Source: Prostheceraeus crozeri
Lineage: Eukaryota > Platyhelminthes > Polycladida > Euryleptidae
Length of the DNA: 64,000 nucleotides
NCBI GenBank assembly: GCA_907163375.1
Contig: CAJQUW010002174.1
Coordinates: 62,001-126,000 of the forward strand
Reading direction: 5' to 3'
The position numbers were made by a program, and so were the translations under genes. Every line of letters starts with the position of its first letter. The stretch's first letter is position 1. Below, piece after piece: positions 37,999-52,100 of this stretch. The notes under the pieces were generated by a model. It did not search any database. It worked only from the letters and a program-made list of their open reading frames with translations, and was not told the DNA's origin.

Positions 37999-39781
37999 CT
38001 TCCTCATCAGATCTCCGATTCCATCTCACTATCGTTTCCGCTCATCTTCCTCCCTCGTGTATCGTTCTGTCCAGTCAACGTCTTTCCCCTATCCAACTTC
38101 GCATCCTTCTCACTCAGCTCCTTCCACTGACCTTCCATCCCTGCATCATAGCTCTGCTTTTTCCTCCTGTCTCCTTCATTCCACCATTCCAGCTCCGCTT
38201 CCATCTCACTCTGCGGTTTCCACTTATCTCCGTCCTCCTTGCATCATCCAATACCACTGTGCTGCCTTCCTCACTCCCCACTCCAACTGAACTTCCCTCT
38301 CACTACTGTATCCACCAATCTCCGTCCTCCCTCCTTGCATCCTCGAATACCACCGTCACCTCTACTTCATTCCCCCATCTCCAGCCACGATTCTATCTCA
38401 CTTCTGTTTACATCATCGTCCTCCTCCCTGCATCCTCGAATACCACTGTCCTGTCTCCTTCATTACCGCACTCCAATTCCGCATCCCTCACACTTTGCTG
38501 TTTTCGCTCATCTTCCACCTCACTGGATCCTCGATTACCACCGTCTCCTTCATTCCCCACTCCAACTCCGCTTCCCTCCCACTCTGCCGTTTCAGCTCAT
38601 CTTCCTCCTCTCTGCATCATCGAATACAACTCTCATGTTTCCTTCAATCAACAACTGCCACTCAACTTCCCTCTCACTTTGCTGTTTTCGGTGTCTTCCA
38701 CCTCATCGCCTCCTCGAAAACAGCTGCCCAGTCTCCTTCACTCTTCTACTTGAAGAACTCCGATTCCCTCTCACTCTGCTGTTTGGGCTCATCTTACTCC
38801 TCTCTGCATCCTCGAATACAACTCTCATGTTTCCTTCAATCAACAACGGCCACTCAACTTCTCTCTCACTCTGCTGTTTCCGATCTTCTTCCTCCTCACT
38901 GCATCCTCGAATACAACTGTCCTGTCTCCCTCACTCTTCAACTCCAACTGCGCTTCCCTCTCTGCTGTTTCCAATCATCTTCCATCTCACCCTGCATCCT
39001 CGAAAACCAATGCCCTGTCTGCTTCAATGCCCCATTAGAACTCCGCTTCCATCTCACTACCATTCCCGCTCATCTTCCTCCCTCGTGTACCTCGAAAATC
39101 ACGGACGTGGTCTACTTCAATCAACAACTGCTACTCAACTTCCCTCTCACTCTGCTGTCTCAGATCATCCTCCTCCCTCATCCTCGAACGCCACTATCTT
39201 GTCTCCTCCATTACCCCACTACAACTCCGCTTCCCTCCCACTCTGCCGTTTCAGCTCATCTTCCTCCTCTCTGCATCATCGAATACAACTCTCATGTTTC
39301 CTTCAATCAACAACTGCCACTCAACTTCCCTCTCACTTTGCTGTTTTCGGTGTCTTCCACCTCATCGCCTCCTCGAAAACAGCTGCCAAGTCTCCTTCAC
39401 TCTTCTACTTGAAGAACTCCGATTCCCTCTCACTCTGCTGTTTGGGCTCATCTTACTCCTCTCTGCATCCTCGAATACAACTCTCATGTTTCCTTCAATC
39501 AACAACGGCCACTCAACTTCTCTCTCACTCTGCTGTTTCCGATCTTCTCCCTCCTCACTGCATCCTCGAATACAACTCTCATGTTTCCTTCAATCAACAA
39601 CTGAAGAACTTGAAGAACTGCGCTTCCCTCTCACTCTGCTGTTTGGGCTCATCTTCCTCCTCCCTGCGCCCTACACAACCACCGTCGTGTTTCCTTCATT
39701 CCCACACTACAAGTCCGCTTCCCTCTCACTCTGCTGTTTGGGCTCATCTTCCTCCTCCCTGCGCCCTACACAACCACCGTC

Positions 39782-40150
39782 ATTGCGGTAACGCAATGCA
39801 TGATGGTAATAAACAACTCACCTGAAGCTTGTGATGCTCCTTCAGGATCTTCACCTGCAAAAGAAAGAAAATATATCAAATATACCAAAAAGATCCTACT
39901 AGCATTTGTATTCACAGAATGGGGAAACACATCGCAAGTCCTCAACGTTCCTCTTGCGAGCACTGGCTTGTCTAGAGCACACATTTTCTCAAACCAGGGT
40001 CATCAAATGGCTACAGAAAATAAAATATATCATCCACGCATCGATCCGTCCACTCCCGATTATTCCCCTCCTGTTCCCCTTCGCCCAGTCTTCTGGTTCC
40101 AGCGAGATCTACTCCTTCCTGCATCTTCGCATCGTTCTGTCCCGTCCACG
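39782..40150. repeat. Inserted module in the satellite, copy 1 of 6, with micro-exon
   Basis: A non-satellite module starts near GGTAACGCAATGCATGATGG and runs past AACCAGGGTCATCAAATGG. Copies begin near 39788, 42895, 44335, 54957, 56657 and 58085. On the minus strand each holds a 33-nt segment framed by TTTCTTTTGCAG and GTGAGTTG, in this copy at 39822-39854. Confidence 0.8.
39822..39854 (-). other. 33-nt candidate micro-exon, copy 1 (others at 42929, 44370, 54993, 56692, 58120)
   Basis: On the minus strand a strong acceptor (TTTCTTTCTTTTGCAG) precedes 33 nt that can read GEDPEGASQAS, followed by CAG and the strong donor GTGAGTTG. The length is a multiple of three. Five copies keep the exon unchanged. 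The copy at 58120-58152 has changes that give DEVAEGASQAS while keeping both splice sites. A transcript is not shown, and the repeats may simply have carried along one exon of an old gene. Confidence 0.4.
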
Positions 40151-43100
40151 TAATTCCCCTCTCCTGTTCCCCTTCGCTCACATTTCACTATTTCAGCTTA
40201 GCTTCCCAAATCCCTGAATCTTCATCCTCGAACGCCACTGTCTTGTCCCCTTCCTTCCTCAGCTCCAACTCCACATCAGTCCCATTCGTCTGTTTCCACT
40301 GATCTCCGTCCTCCTTGCATCATCGAATACCACAGTCCTCTCTTCTTCATTCCCCTACTCCCGGTTCGGATTCCATCTCACTCTCTTGTCTGAGCTCATC
40401 TTCCTCCTCACTGCATCCCCGAATACCACCATACCGTCTCCTTCATTCCCCCACTCCAACTCCGCTTCCCTCTCACTTTGCTGTTTCAGCTCATCTTCCT
40501 CCTCTCTGCATCCTCGAATACAACTCATGTTTCCTTCAATCAACAACTGCCACTCAACTTCCCTCTCACTTTGCTGTTTTCGGTGTCTTCCACCTCATCG
40601 CCTCCTCGAAAACAGCTGCCCAGTCTCCTTCACTCTTCAACTTGAAGAACTGCGCTTCCCTCTCACTCTGCTGTTTGGGCTCATCTTACTCTTCTCTGCA
40701 TCCTCGAATACAACTATCATGTTTCCTTCAATCAACAACGGCCACTCAACTTCTCTCTAACTCTGCTGTTTCCGATCTTCTTCCTCCTCACTGCATCCTC
40801 GAATACAACTGTCCTGTCTCCCTCACTCTTCAACTCCAACTGCGCTTCCCTCTCTGCTGTTTCCAATCATCTTCCATCTCACCCTGCATCCTCGAAAACC
40901 AATGCCCTGTCTGCTTCAATGCCCCATTAGAACTCCGATTCCATCTCACTACCATTCCCGCTCATCTTCCTCCCTCGTGTACCCTCGAAAATCACGGACG
41001 TGGTCTACTTCAATCAACAACTGCTACTCAACTTCCCTCTCACTCTGCTGTCTCAGATCACCCTCCTCCCTCATCCTCGAATACCACTGTCCTGTCTCCT
41101 TCATTCCCTCATTCCAGCTCCGCTTCCATCTCACTCTGCTGTTTCAGATCACCCTCCTCCCTCATCCTCGAATACCACTGTCCTGTCTCCTTCATTCCAC
41201 CATTCCAGCTCCGCTTCCCTCTCACTCTGCTGTCTCAGATCACCCTCCTCCCTCATCCTCGAATACCACTGTCCTGTCTCCTTCATTCCACCATTCCAGC
41301 TCCGCTTCCATCTCACTCTGCGGTTTCCACTTATCTACGTCCTCCTTGCATCATCCAATACCACTGTTCTCCCGTCAACCCTCCCCACTACAACCAAGCT
41401 TCCCCTCACTACTGTATCCACCTATCTCCGTCCTCCCTCCTTACATCCTCGAATACCACCGTCACCTCTACTTCATTCCCCCATCTCCAGCCACGATTCT
41501 ATCTCACTTCTGTTTACATCATCGTCCTCCTCCCTGCATCCTCGAATACCACTGTCCTGTCTCCTTCATTACCGCACTCCAATTCCGCATCCCTCACACT
41601 TTGCTGTTTTCGCTCATCTTCCACCTCACTGGATCCTCGATTACCACCGTCTCCTTCATTCCCCACTCCAACTCCGCTTCCCTCCCACTCTGCCGTTTCA
41701 GCTCATCTTCCTCCTCTCTGCATCATCGAATACAACTCTCATGTTTCCTTCAATCAACAACTGCCACTCAACTTCCCTCTCACTTTGCTGTTTTCGGTGT
41801 CTTCCACCTCATCGCCTCCTCGAAAACAGCTGCCCAGTCTCCTTCACTCTTCAACTTGAAGAACTGCGCTTCCCTCTCACTCTGCTGTTTGGGCTCATCT
41901 TCCTCCTCTCTGCATCCTCGAATACAACTATCATGTTTCCTTCAATCAACAACGGCCACTCAACTTCTCTCTCACTCTGCTGTTTCCGATCTTCTTCCTC
42001 CTCACTGCATCCTCGAATACAACTATCCTGTCTCCCTCACTCTTCAACTCCAACTGCGCTTCCCTCTCTGCTGTTTCCAATCATCTTCCATCTCACCCTG
42101 CATCCTCGAAAAACAATGCCCTGTCTGCTTCAATGCCCCATTAGAACTCCGATTCCATCTCACTACCATTCCCGCTCATCTTCCTCCCTCGTGTACCCTC
42201 GAAAATCACGGACGTGGTCTACTTCAATCAACAACTGCTACTCAACTTCCCTCTCACTCTGCTGTCTCAGATCATCCTCCTCCCTCATCCTCGAACGCCA
42301 CTATCTTGTCTCCTCCATTACCCCACTACAACTCCGCTTCCCTCCCACTCTGCCGTTTCAGCTCATCTTCCTCCTCTCTGCATCATCGAATACAACTCTC
42401 ATGTTTCCTTCAATCAACAACTGCCACTCAACTTCCCTCTCACTTTGCTGTTTTCGGTGTCTTCCACCTCATCGCCTCCTCGAAAACAGCTGCCCAGTCT
42501 CCTTCACTCTTCTACTTGAAGAACTCCGATTCCCTCTCACTCTGCTGTTTGGGCTCATCTTACTCCTCTCTGCATCCTCGAATACAACTCTCATGTTTCC
42601 TTCAATCAACAACGGCCACTCAACTTCTCTCTCACTCTGCTGTTTCCGATCTTCTTCCTCCTCACTGCATCCTCGAATACAACTCTCATGTTTCCTTCAA
42701 TCAACAACTGAAGAACTTGAAGAACTGCGCTTCCCTCTCACTCTGCTGTTTGGGCTCATCTTCCTCCTCTCTGCGCCCTACACAACCACCGTCGTGTTTC
42801 CTTCATTCCCACACTACAAGTCCGCTTCCCTCTCACTCTGCTGTTTGGGCTCATCTTCCTCCTCCCTGCGCCCTACACAACCACCGTCATTGCGGTAACG
42901 CAATGCATGATGGTAATAAACAACTCACCTGAAGCTTGTGATGCTCCTTCAGGATCTTCACCTGCAAAAGAAAGAAAATATATCAAATATACCAAAAAGA
43001 TCCTACTAGCATTTGTATTCACAGAATGGGGAAACACATCGCAAGTCCTCAACGTTCCTCTTGCGAGCACTGGCTTGTCTAGAGCACACATTTTCTCAAA

Positions 43101-46100
43101 CCAGGGTCATCAAATGGCTACAGAAAATAAAATATATCATCCACGCATCGATCCGTCCACTCCCGATTATTCCCCTCCTGTTCCCCTTCGCCCAGTCTTC
43201 TGGTTCCAGCGAGATCTACTCCTTCCTGCATCTTCGCATCGTTCTGTCCCGTCCACGTAATTCCCCTCTCCTGTTCCCCTTCGCTCACATTTCACTATTT
43301 CAGCTTAGCTTCCCAAGTCCCTGAATCTTCATCCTCCTCCCTCATCCTCGAACGCCACTGTCTTGTCCCCTTCCTTCCTCAGCTCCAACTCCACATCAGT
43401 CCCATTCGTCTGTTTCCACTGATCTCCGTCCTCCTTGCATCATCGAATACCACAGTCCTCTCTTCTTCATTCCCCTACTCCCGGTTCGGATTCCATCTCA
43501 CTCTCCTGTCTGAGCTCATCTTCCTCCTCACTGCATCCCCGAATACCACCATACCGTCTCCTTCATTCCCCCACTCCAACTCCGCTTCCCTCTCACTTTG
43601 CTGTTTCAGCTCATCTTCCTCCTCTCTGCATCCTCGAATACAACTCATGTTTCCTTCAATCAACAACTGCCACTCAACTTCCCTCTCACTTTGCTGTTTT
43701 CGGTGTCTTCCACCTCATCGCCTCCTCGAAAACAGCTGCCCAGTCTCCTTCACTCTTCAACTTGAAGAACTGCGCTTCCCTCTCACTCTGCTGTTTGGGC
43801 TCATCTTACTTCTCTCGGCATCCTCGAATACAACTCTCATGTTTCCTTCAATCAACAACTGAAGAACTTGAAGAACTGCGCTTCCCTCTCACTCTGCTGT
43901 TTGGACTCATCTTCCTCCTCCCTGCGCCATACACAACCACCGTCGTGTTTCCTTCATTCCCACACTACAAGTCCGCTTCCCTCTCACTCTGCTGTTTCTG
44001 CTCATCTTCCTCCTCCCTGCATCCTATACAACCACTGTCCTGACTCCTTCACTCCCCCACTCAAACTCAACTTCCTTCTCGCTCTGCTGTTTTCGCAAAT
44101 CTTCCTCCTCCCTGCATCCTCTCATCCCTCTGTCCAGTCTCTAGCTTATCATGGTTCTGGCTCTCACCGCACGACACCGGATTCCATTTCTATGCTTTTC
44201 CCTCTTCAATATCGGCTCGCCCACCTAAAACGGACTGGCTTCTACTCTACGATCCATCATCGTCTTGGATGTTGGAATCCCTCCAACTTGTCCGCCTTTC
44301 TACTGCCACCGAGTTTGTGTTTCTACAAGGGACCGGTAACGCAATGCATGATGGTAATAAACAACTCACCTGAAGCTTGTGATGCTCCTTCAGGATCTTC
44401 ACCTGCAAAAGAAAGAAAATATATCAAATCTACCACAAAGATCCTATAGCATTTGTATTCACAGAATGGGGAAACACATCGCAAGTCCTCAACGTTCCTC
44501 TTGCGAGCACTGGCTTGTCTAGAGCACACATTTTCTCAAACCAGGGTCATCAAATGGCTACAGAAAATGAAATATATCATCCAAGCATCGATCCGTCCAC
44601 TCCCGATTATTCCCCTCCTGTTCCCCTTCGCCCAGTCTTCTGGTTCCAGCGAGATCTACTCCTTCCTGCATCTTCGCATCGTTCCGTCCCGTCCACGTAA
44701 TTCCCCTCTCCTGTTCCCCTTCGCTCACATTTCACTATTTCAGCTCAGCTTCCCAAGTCCCTGAATCCTCGAAAATCAATATCCTGACTGCCTCATCAGA
44801 TCTCCGATTCCATCTCACTATCGTTTCCGCTCATCTTCCTCCCTCGTGTATCGTTCTGTCCAGTCAACGTCTTTCCCCTATCCAACTTCGCATCCTTCTC
44901 ACTCAGCTCCTTCCACTGACCTTCCATCCCTGCATCATAGCTCTGCTTTTTCCTCCTGTCTCCTTCATTCCACCATTCCAGCTCCGCTTCCATCTCACTC
45001 TGCTGTTTCCACTTATCTCCGTCCTCCTTGCATCATCCAATACCACTGTGCTGCCTTCCTCACTCCCCACTCCAACTGAGCTTCCCTCTCACTACTGTAT
45101 CCACCAATCTCCGTCCTCCCTCCTTGCATCCTCCAATGCCACCGTCCCCTCTTCTTCATTCCCTTCTCATCTTCCTGCTCACCGCATCCTCCAATATCAC
45201 CATCCTGTCTCCTTCAATACACAATCCAAATGCAATTCTCTCTCACTCCGCTGCTTCCGATCTTCTTCCTCCTCACTGCATCCTCGAATACAACTGTCCT
45301 GTCTCCCTCACTCTTCAACTCCAACTGCGCTTCCCTCTCTGCTGTTTCCAATCATCTTCCTCCTACCTCCATCCTCGAAAACCAATACCCTGTCTCCTTC
45401 AATTCCCCATTAGAACTCCGATTCCATCTCACTACCATTCCCGTCAATCTTCCTCCACCGCGCATCATCGAATACCACTGTCCTGTCTCCTTCACTCTTC
45501 AACTCCAACTGCGCTTCCCTCTCTGCTGTTTCCAATCATCTTCCTCCTACCTGCATCCTCGAAAACCAATACCCTGTCTCCTTAATTCCCCATTAGAACT
45601 CCGATTCCATCTCACTACCATTCCCGTCAATCTTCCTCCACCGCGCATCATCGAATACCACTGTCCTGTCTCCTTCACTAACGAACTCCAATTCAACTTC
45701 CCTCTCCCCACTCCATCGGCTTGTCTTCCTCCTCTCTCATCCCCGAATACAACTGTCCTGTCTCCTTCTTTCCCCACTCCAAATGCGATTCTCTCTCACT
45801 CCGCTGTTTCCGGTCATCTTCCTGCTACCTGCATCCTCGAAAACCAATACCCTGTCTGCTTCAATGCCCCATTAGAACTCCGCTTCCATCTCACTACCAT
45901 TCCCGCTCATCTTCCTCCCTCGTGTAACCTCGAAAATCACGGACGTGGTCTCCTTCAATCAACAACTGCCACTCAACTTTCCTCTCACTCTGCTGTCTCA
46001 GATCACCCTCCTCCCTCATCCTCGAATACCACTGTCCTGTCTCCTTCATTCCCTCATTCCAGCTCCACTTCCATCTCACTCTGCTGTCTCAGATCACCCT

Positions 46101-49100
46101 CCTCCCTCATCCTCGAATACCACTGTCCTGTCTCCTTCATTCCACCATTCCAGCTCCGCTTCCCTCTCACTCTGATGTCTCAGATCACCCTCCTCCCTCA
46201 TCCGCGAATACCACTGTCCTGTCTCCTTCATTCCCTCATTCCAGCTCCACTTCCATCTCTGCTGTCTCAGATCACCCTCCTCCCTCATCCTCGAACACCA
46301 CTGTCCTGTCTCCTTCATTCCCTCATTCCAGCTCCGCTTCCCTCTCACTCTGCTGTCTCAGATCACCCTCCTCCCTCATCCGCGAATACCACTGTCCTGT
46401 CTCCTTCATTCCCTCATTCCAGCTCCACTTCCATCTCTGCTGTCTCAGATCACCCTCCTCCCTCATCCTCGAATACCACTGTCCTGTCTCCTTCATTCCC
46501 TCATTCCAGCTCCACTTCCATGTCACTCTGCTGTCTCAGATCACCCTCCTCCCTCATCCTCGAACACCACTGTCCTGTCTCCTTCATTCCCTCATTCCAG
46601 CTCCGCTTCCATCTCACTCTGCTGTCTCAGATCACCCTCCTCCCTCATCCGCGAATACCACTGTCCTGTCTCCTTCATTCCCTCATTCCAGCTCCACTTC
46701 CCTCTCACTCTGCTGTCTCAGATCACCCTCCTCCCTCATCCTCGAATACCACTGTCCTGTCTCCTTCATTCCACCATTCCAGCTCCGCTTCCATCTCACT
46801 CTGCGGTTTCCACTTATCTCCGTCCTCCTTGCATCATCCAATACCACTGTTCTCCCTTCATCACTCCCCACTACAACCAAGCTTCCCCCTCACTACTGTA
46901 TCCACCTATCTCCGTCCTCCCTCCTTACATCCTCGAATACCACCGTCACCTCTACTTCATTCCCCCATCTCCAGCCACGATTCTATCTCACTTCTGTTTA
47001 CATCATCGTCCTCCTCCCTGCATCCTCGAATACCACTGTCCTGTCTCCTTCATTACCGCACTCCAATTCCGCATCCCTCACACTTTGCTGTTTTCGCTCA
47101 ACTTCCACCTCACTGGATCCTCGATTACCACCGTCTCCTTCATTCCCCACTCCAACTCCGCTTCCCTCCCACTCTGCCGTTTCAGCTCATCTTCCTCCTC
47201 TCTGCATCCTCGAATAAAACTCTCATGTTTCCTTCAATCAACAACTGCCACTCAACTTCCCTCTCACTTTGCTGTTTTCGGTGTCTTCACCTCATCGCCT
47301 CCTCGAAAACAGCTGCCCAGTCTCCTTCACTCTTCAACTTGAAGAACTGCGCTTCCCTCTCACTCTGCTGTTTGGGCTCATCTTCCTCCTCTCTGCATCC
47401 TCGAATACAAATATCATGTTTCCTTCAATCAACAACGGCCACTCAACTTCTCTCTAACTCTGCTGTTTCCGATCTTCTTCCTCCTCACTGCATCCTCGAA
47501 CACAACTATCCTGTCTCCCTCACTCTTCAACTCCAACTGCGCTTCCCTCTCTGCTGTTTCCAATCATCTTCCATCTCACCCTGCATCCTCGAAAACCAAT
47601 GCCCTGTCTGCTTCAATGCCCCATTAGAACTCCGATTCCATCTCACTACCATTCCCGCTCATCTTCCTCCCTCGTGTACCCTCGAAAATCACGGACGTGG
47701 TCTACTTCAATCAACAACTGCTACTCAACTTCCCTCTCACTCTGCTGTCTCAGATCACCCTCCTCCCTCATCCTCGAATACCACTGTCCTGTCTCCTTCA
47801 TTCCCTCATTCCAGCTCCGCTTCCCTCTCACTCTGCTGTCTCAGATCACCCTCCTCCCTCATCCTCGAATACCACTGTCCTGTCTCCTTCATTCCCTCAT
47901 TCCAGCTCCACTTCCATCTCACTCTGCTGTCTCAGATCACCCTCCTCCCTCATCCTCGAACACCACTGTCCTGTCTCCTTCATTCCCTCATTCCAGCTCC
48001 GCTTCCCTCTCACTCTGCTGTCTCAGATCACCCTCCTCCCTCATCCTCGAATACCACTGTCCTGTCTCCTTCATTCCACCATTCCAGCTCCGCTTCCATC
48101 TCACTCTGCTGTCTCAGATCACCCTCCTCCCTCATCCTCGAATACCACTGTCCTGTCTCCTTCATTCCACCATTCCAGCTCCGCTTCCCTCTCACTCTGC
48201 TGTCTCAGATCACCCTCCTCCCTCATCCTCGAATACCACTGTCCTGTCTCCTTCATTCCACCATTCCAGCTCCGCTTCCATCTCACTCTGCGGTTTCCAC
48301 TTATCTCCGTCCTCCTTGCATCATCCAATACCACTGTTCTCCCTTCATCACTCCCCACTACAACCAAGCTTCCCCCTCACTACTGTATCCACCTATCTCC
48401 ATCCTCCCTCCTTACATCCTCGAATACCACCGTCACCTCTACTTCATTCCCCCATCTCCAGCCACGATTCTATCTCACTTCTGTTTACATCATCGTCCTC
48501 CTCCCTGCATCCTCGAATACCACTGTCCTGTCTCCTTCATTACCGCACTCCAATTCCGCATCCCTCACACTTTGCTGTTTTCGCTCATCTTCCACCTCAC
48601 TGGATCCTCGATTACCACCGTCTCCTTCATTCCCCACTCCAACTCCGCTTCCCTCCCACTCTGCCGTTTCAGCTCATCTTCCTCCTCTCTGCATCCTCGA
48701 ATACAACTCTCATGTTTCCTTCAATCAACAACTGCCACTCAACTTCCCTCTCACTTTGCTGTTTTCGGTGTCTTCCACCTCATCGCCTCCTCGAAAACAG
48801 CTGCCCAGTCTCCTTCACTCTTCAACTTGAAGAACTGCGCTTCCCTCTCACTCTGCTGTTTGGGCTCATCTTCCTCCTCTCTGCATCCTCGAATACAACT
48901 ATCATGTTTCCTTCAATCAACAACGGCCACTCAACTTCTCTCTAACTCTGCTGTTTCCGATCTTTTTCCTCCTCACTGCATCCTCGAATACAACTATCCT
49001 GTCTCCCTCACTCTTCAACTCCAACTGCGCTTCCCTCTCTGCTGTTTCCAATCATCTTCCATCTCACCCTGCATCCTCGAAAACCAATGCCCTGTCTGCT

Positions 49101-52100
49101 TCAATGCCCCATTAGAACTCCGATTCCATCTCACTACCATTCCCGCTCATCTTCCTCCCTCGTGTACCCTCGAAAATCACGGACGTGGTCTACTTCAATC
49201 AACAACTGCTACTCAACTTCCCTCTCACTCTGCTGTCTCAGATCACCCTCCTCCCTCATCCTCGAATACCACTGTCCTGTCTCCTTCATTCCCTCATTCC
49301 AGCTCCACTTCCATCTCACTCTGCTGTCTCAGATCACCCTCCTCCCTCATCCTCGAATACCACTGTCCTGTCTCCTTCATTCCTCATTCCAGCTCCGCTT
49401 CCCTCTCACTCTGCTGTCTCAGATCACCCTCCTCCCTCATCCTCGAATACCACTGTCCTGTCTCCTTCATTCCCTCATTCCAGCTCCACTTCCATCTCAC
49501 TCTGCTGTCTCAGATCACCCTCCTCCCTCATCCTCGAACACCACTGTCCTGTCTCCTTCATTCCCTCATTCCAGCTCCGCTTCCCTCTCACTCTGCTGTC
49601 TCAGATCACCCTCCTCCCTCATCCTCGAATACCACTGTCCTGTCTCCTTCATTCCACCATTCCAGCTCCGCTTCCCTCTCACTCTGCTGTCTCAGATCAC
49701 CCTCCTCCCTCATCCTCGAATACCACTGTCCTGTCTCCTTCATTCCACCATTCCAGCTCCGCTTCCCTCTCACTCTGCTGTCTCAGATCACCCTCCTCCC
49801 TCATCCTCGAATACCACTGTCCTGTCTCCTTCATTCCACCATTCCAGCTCCGCTTCCATCTCACTCTGCGGTTTCCACTTATCTCCGTCCTCCTTGCATC
49901 ATCCAATACCACTGTTCTCCCTTCATCACTCCCACTACAACCAAGCTTCCCCTCACTACTGTATCCACCTATCTCCGTCCTCCCTCCTTACATCCTCGAA
50001 TACCACCGTCACCTCTACTTCATTCCCCCATCTCCAGCCACGATTCTATCTCACTTCTGTTTACATCATCGTCCTCCTCCCTGCATCCTCGAATACCACT
50101 GTCCTGTCTCCTTCATTACCGCACTCCAATTCCGCATCCCTCACACTTTGCTGTTTTCGCTCATCTTCCACCTCACTGGATCCTCGATTACCACCGTCTC
50201 CTTCATTCCCCACTCCAACTCCGCTTCCCTCCCACTCTGCCGTTTCAGCTCATCTTCCTCCTCTCTGCATCCTCGAATACAACTCTCATGTTTCCTTCAA
50301 TCAACAACTGCCACTCAACTTCCCTCTCACTTTGCTGTTTTCGGTGTCTTCCACCTCATCGCCTCCTCGAAAACAGCTGCCCAGTCTCCTTCACTCTTCA
50401 ACTTGAAGAACTGCGCTTCCCTCTCACTCTGCTGTTTGGGCTCATCTTCCTCCTCTCTGCATCCTCGAATACAACTCTCATGTTTCCTTCAATCAACAAC
50501 GGCCACTCAACTTCTCTCTAACTCTGCTGTTTCCGATCTTTTTCCTCCTCACTGCATCCTCGAATACAACTATCCTGTCTCCCTCACTCTTCAACTCCAA
50601 CTGCGCTTCCCTCTCTGCTGTTTCCAATCATCTTCCATCTCACCCTGCATCCTCGAAAAACAATGCCCTGTCTGCTTCAATGCCCCATTAGAACTCCGAT
50701 TCCATCTCACTACCATTCCCGCTCATCTTCCTCCCTCGTGTACCCTCGAAAATCACGGACGTGGTCTACTTCAATCAACAACTGCTACTCAACTTCCCTC
50801 TCACTCTGCTGTCTCAGATCACCCTCCTCCCTCATCCTCGAATACCACTGTCCTGTCTCCTTCATTCCCTCATTCCAGCTCCACTTCCATCTCACTCTGC
50901 TGTCTCAGATCACCCTCCTCCCTCATCCTCGAATACCACTGTCCTGTCTCCTTCATTCCCTCATTCCAGCTCCGCTTCCATCTCACTCTGCTGTCTCAGA
51001 TCACCCTCCTCCCTCATCCTCGAATACCACTGTCCTGTCTCCTTCATTCCCTCATTCCAGCTCCGCTTCCCTCTCACTCTGCTGTCTCAGATCACGCTCC
51101 TCCCTCATCCGCGAATACCACTGTCCTGTCTCCTTCATTCCCTCATTCCAGCTCCGCTTCCCTCTCACTCTGCTGTCTCAGATCACCCTCCTCCCTCATC
51201 CTCGAATACCACTGTCCTGTCTCCTTCATTCCCTCATTCCAGCTCCGCTTCCCTCTCACTCTGCTGTCTCAGATCACCCTCCTCCCTCATCCTCGAATAC
51301 CACTGTCCTGTCTCCTTCATTCCACCATTCCAGCTCCGCTTCCATCTCACTCTGCTGTCTCAGATCACCCTCCTCCCTCATCCTCGAATACCACTGTCCT
51401 GTCTCCTTCATTCCACCATTCCAGCTCCGCTTCCCTCTCACTCTGCTGTCTCAGATCACCCTCCTCCCTCATCCTCGAATACCACTGTCCTGTCTCCTTC
51501 ATTCCACCATTCCAGCTCCGCTTCCATCTCACTCTGCGGTTTCCACTTATCTCCGTCCTCCTTGCATCATCCAATACCACTGTTCTCCCTTCATCACTCC
51601 CCACTACAACCAAGCTTCCCCCTCACTACTGTATCCACCTATCTCCGTCCTCCCTCCTTACATCCTCGAATACCACCGTCACCTCTACTTCATTCCCCCA
51701 TCTCCAGCCACGATTCTATCTCACTTCTGTTTACATCATCGTCCTCCTCCCTGCATCCTCGAATACCACTGTCCTGTCTCCTTCATTACCGCACTCCAAT
51801 TCCGCATCCCTCACACTTTGCTGTTTTCGCTCATCTTCCACCTCACTGGATCCTCGATTACCACCGTCTCCTTCATTCCCCACTCCAACTCCGCTTCCCT
51901 CCCACTCTGCCGTTTCAGCTCATCTTCCTCCTCTCTGCATCCTCGAATACAACTCTCATGTTTCCTTCAATCAACAACTGCCACTCAACTTCCCTCTCAC
52001 TTTGCTGTTTTCGGTGTCTTCCACCTCATCGCCTCCTCGAAAACAGCTGCCCAGTCTCCTTCACTCTTCAACTTGAAGAACTGCGCTTCCCTCTCACTCT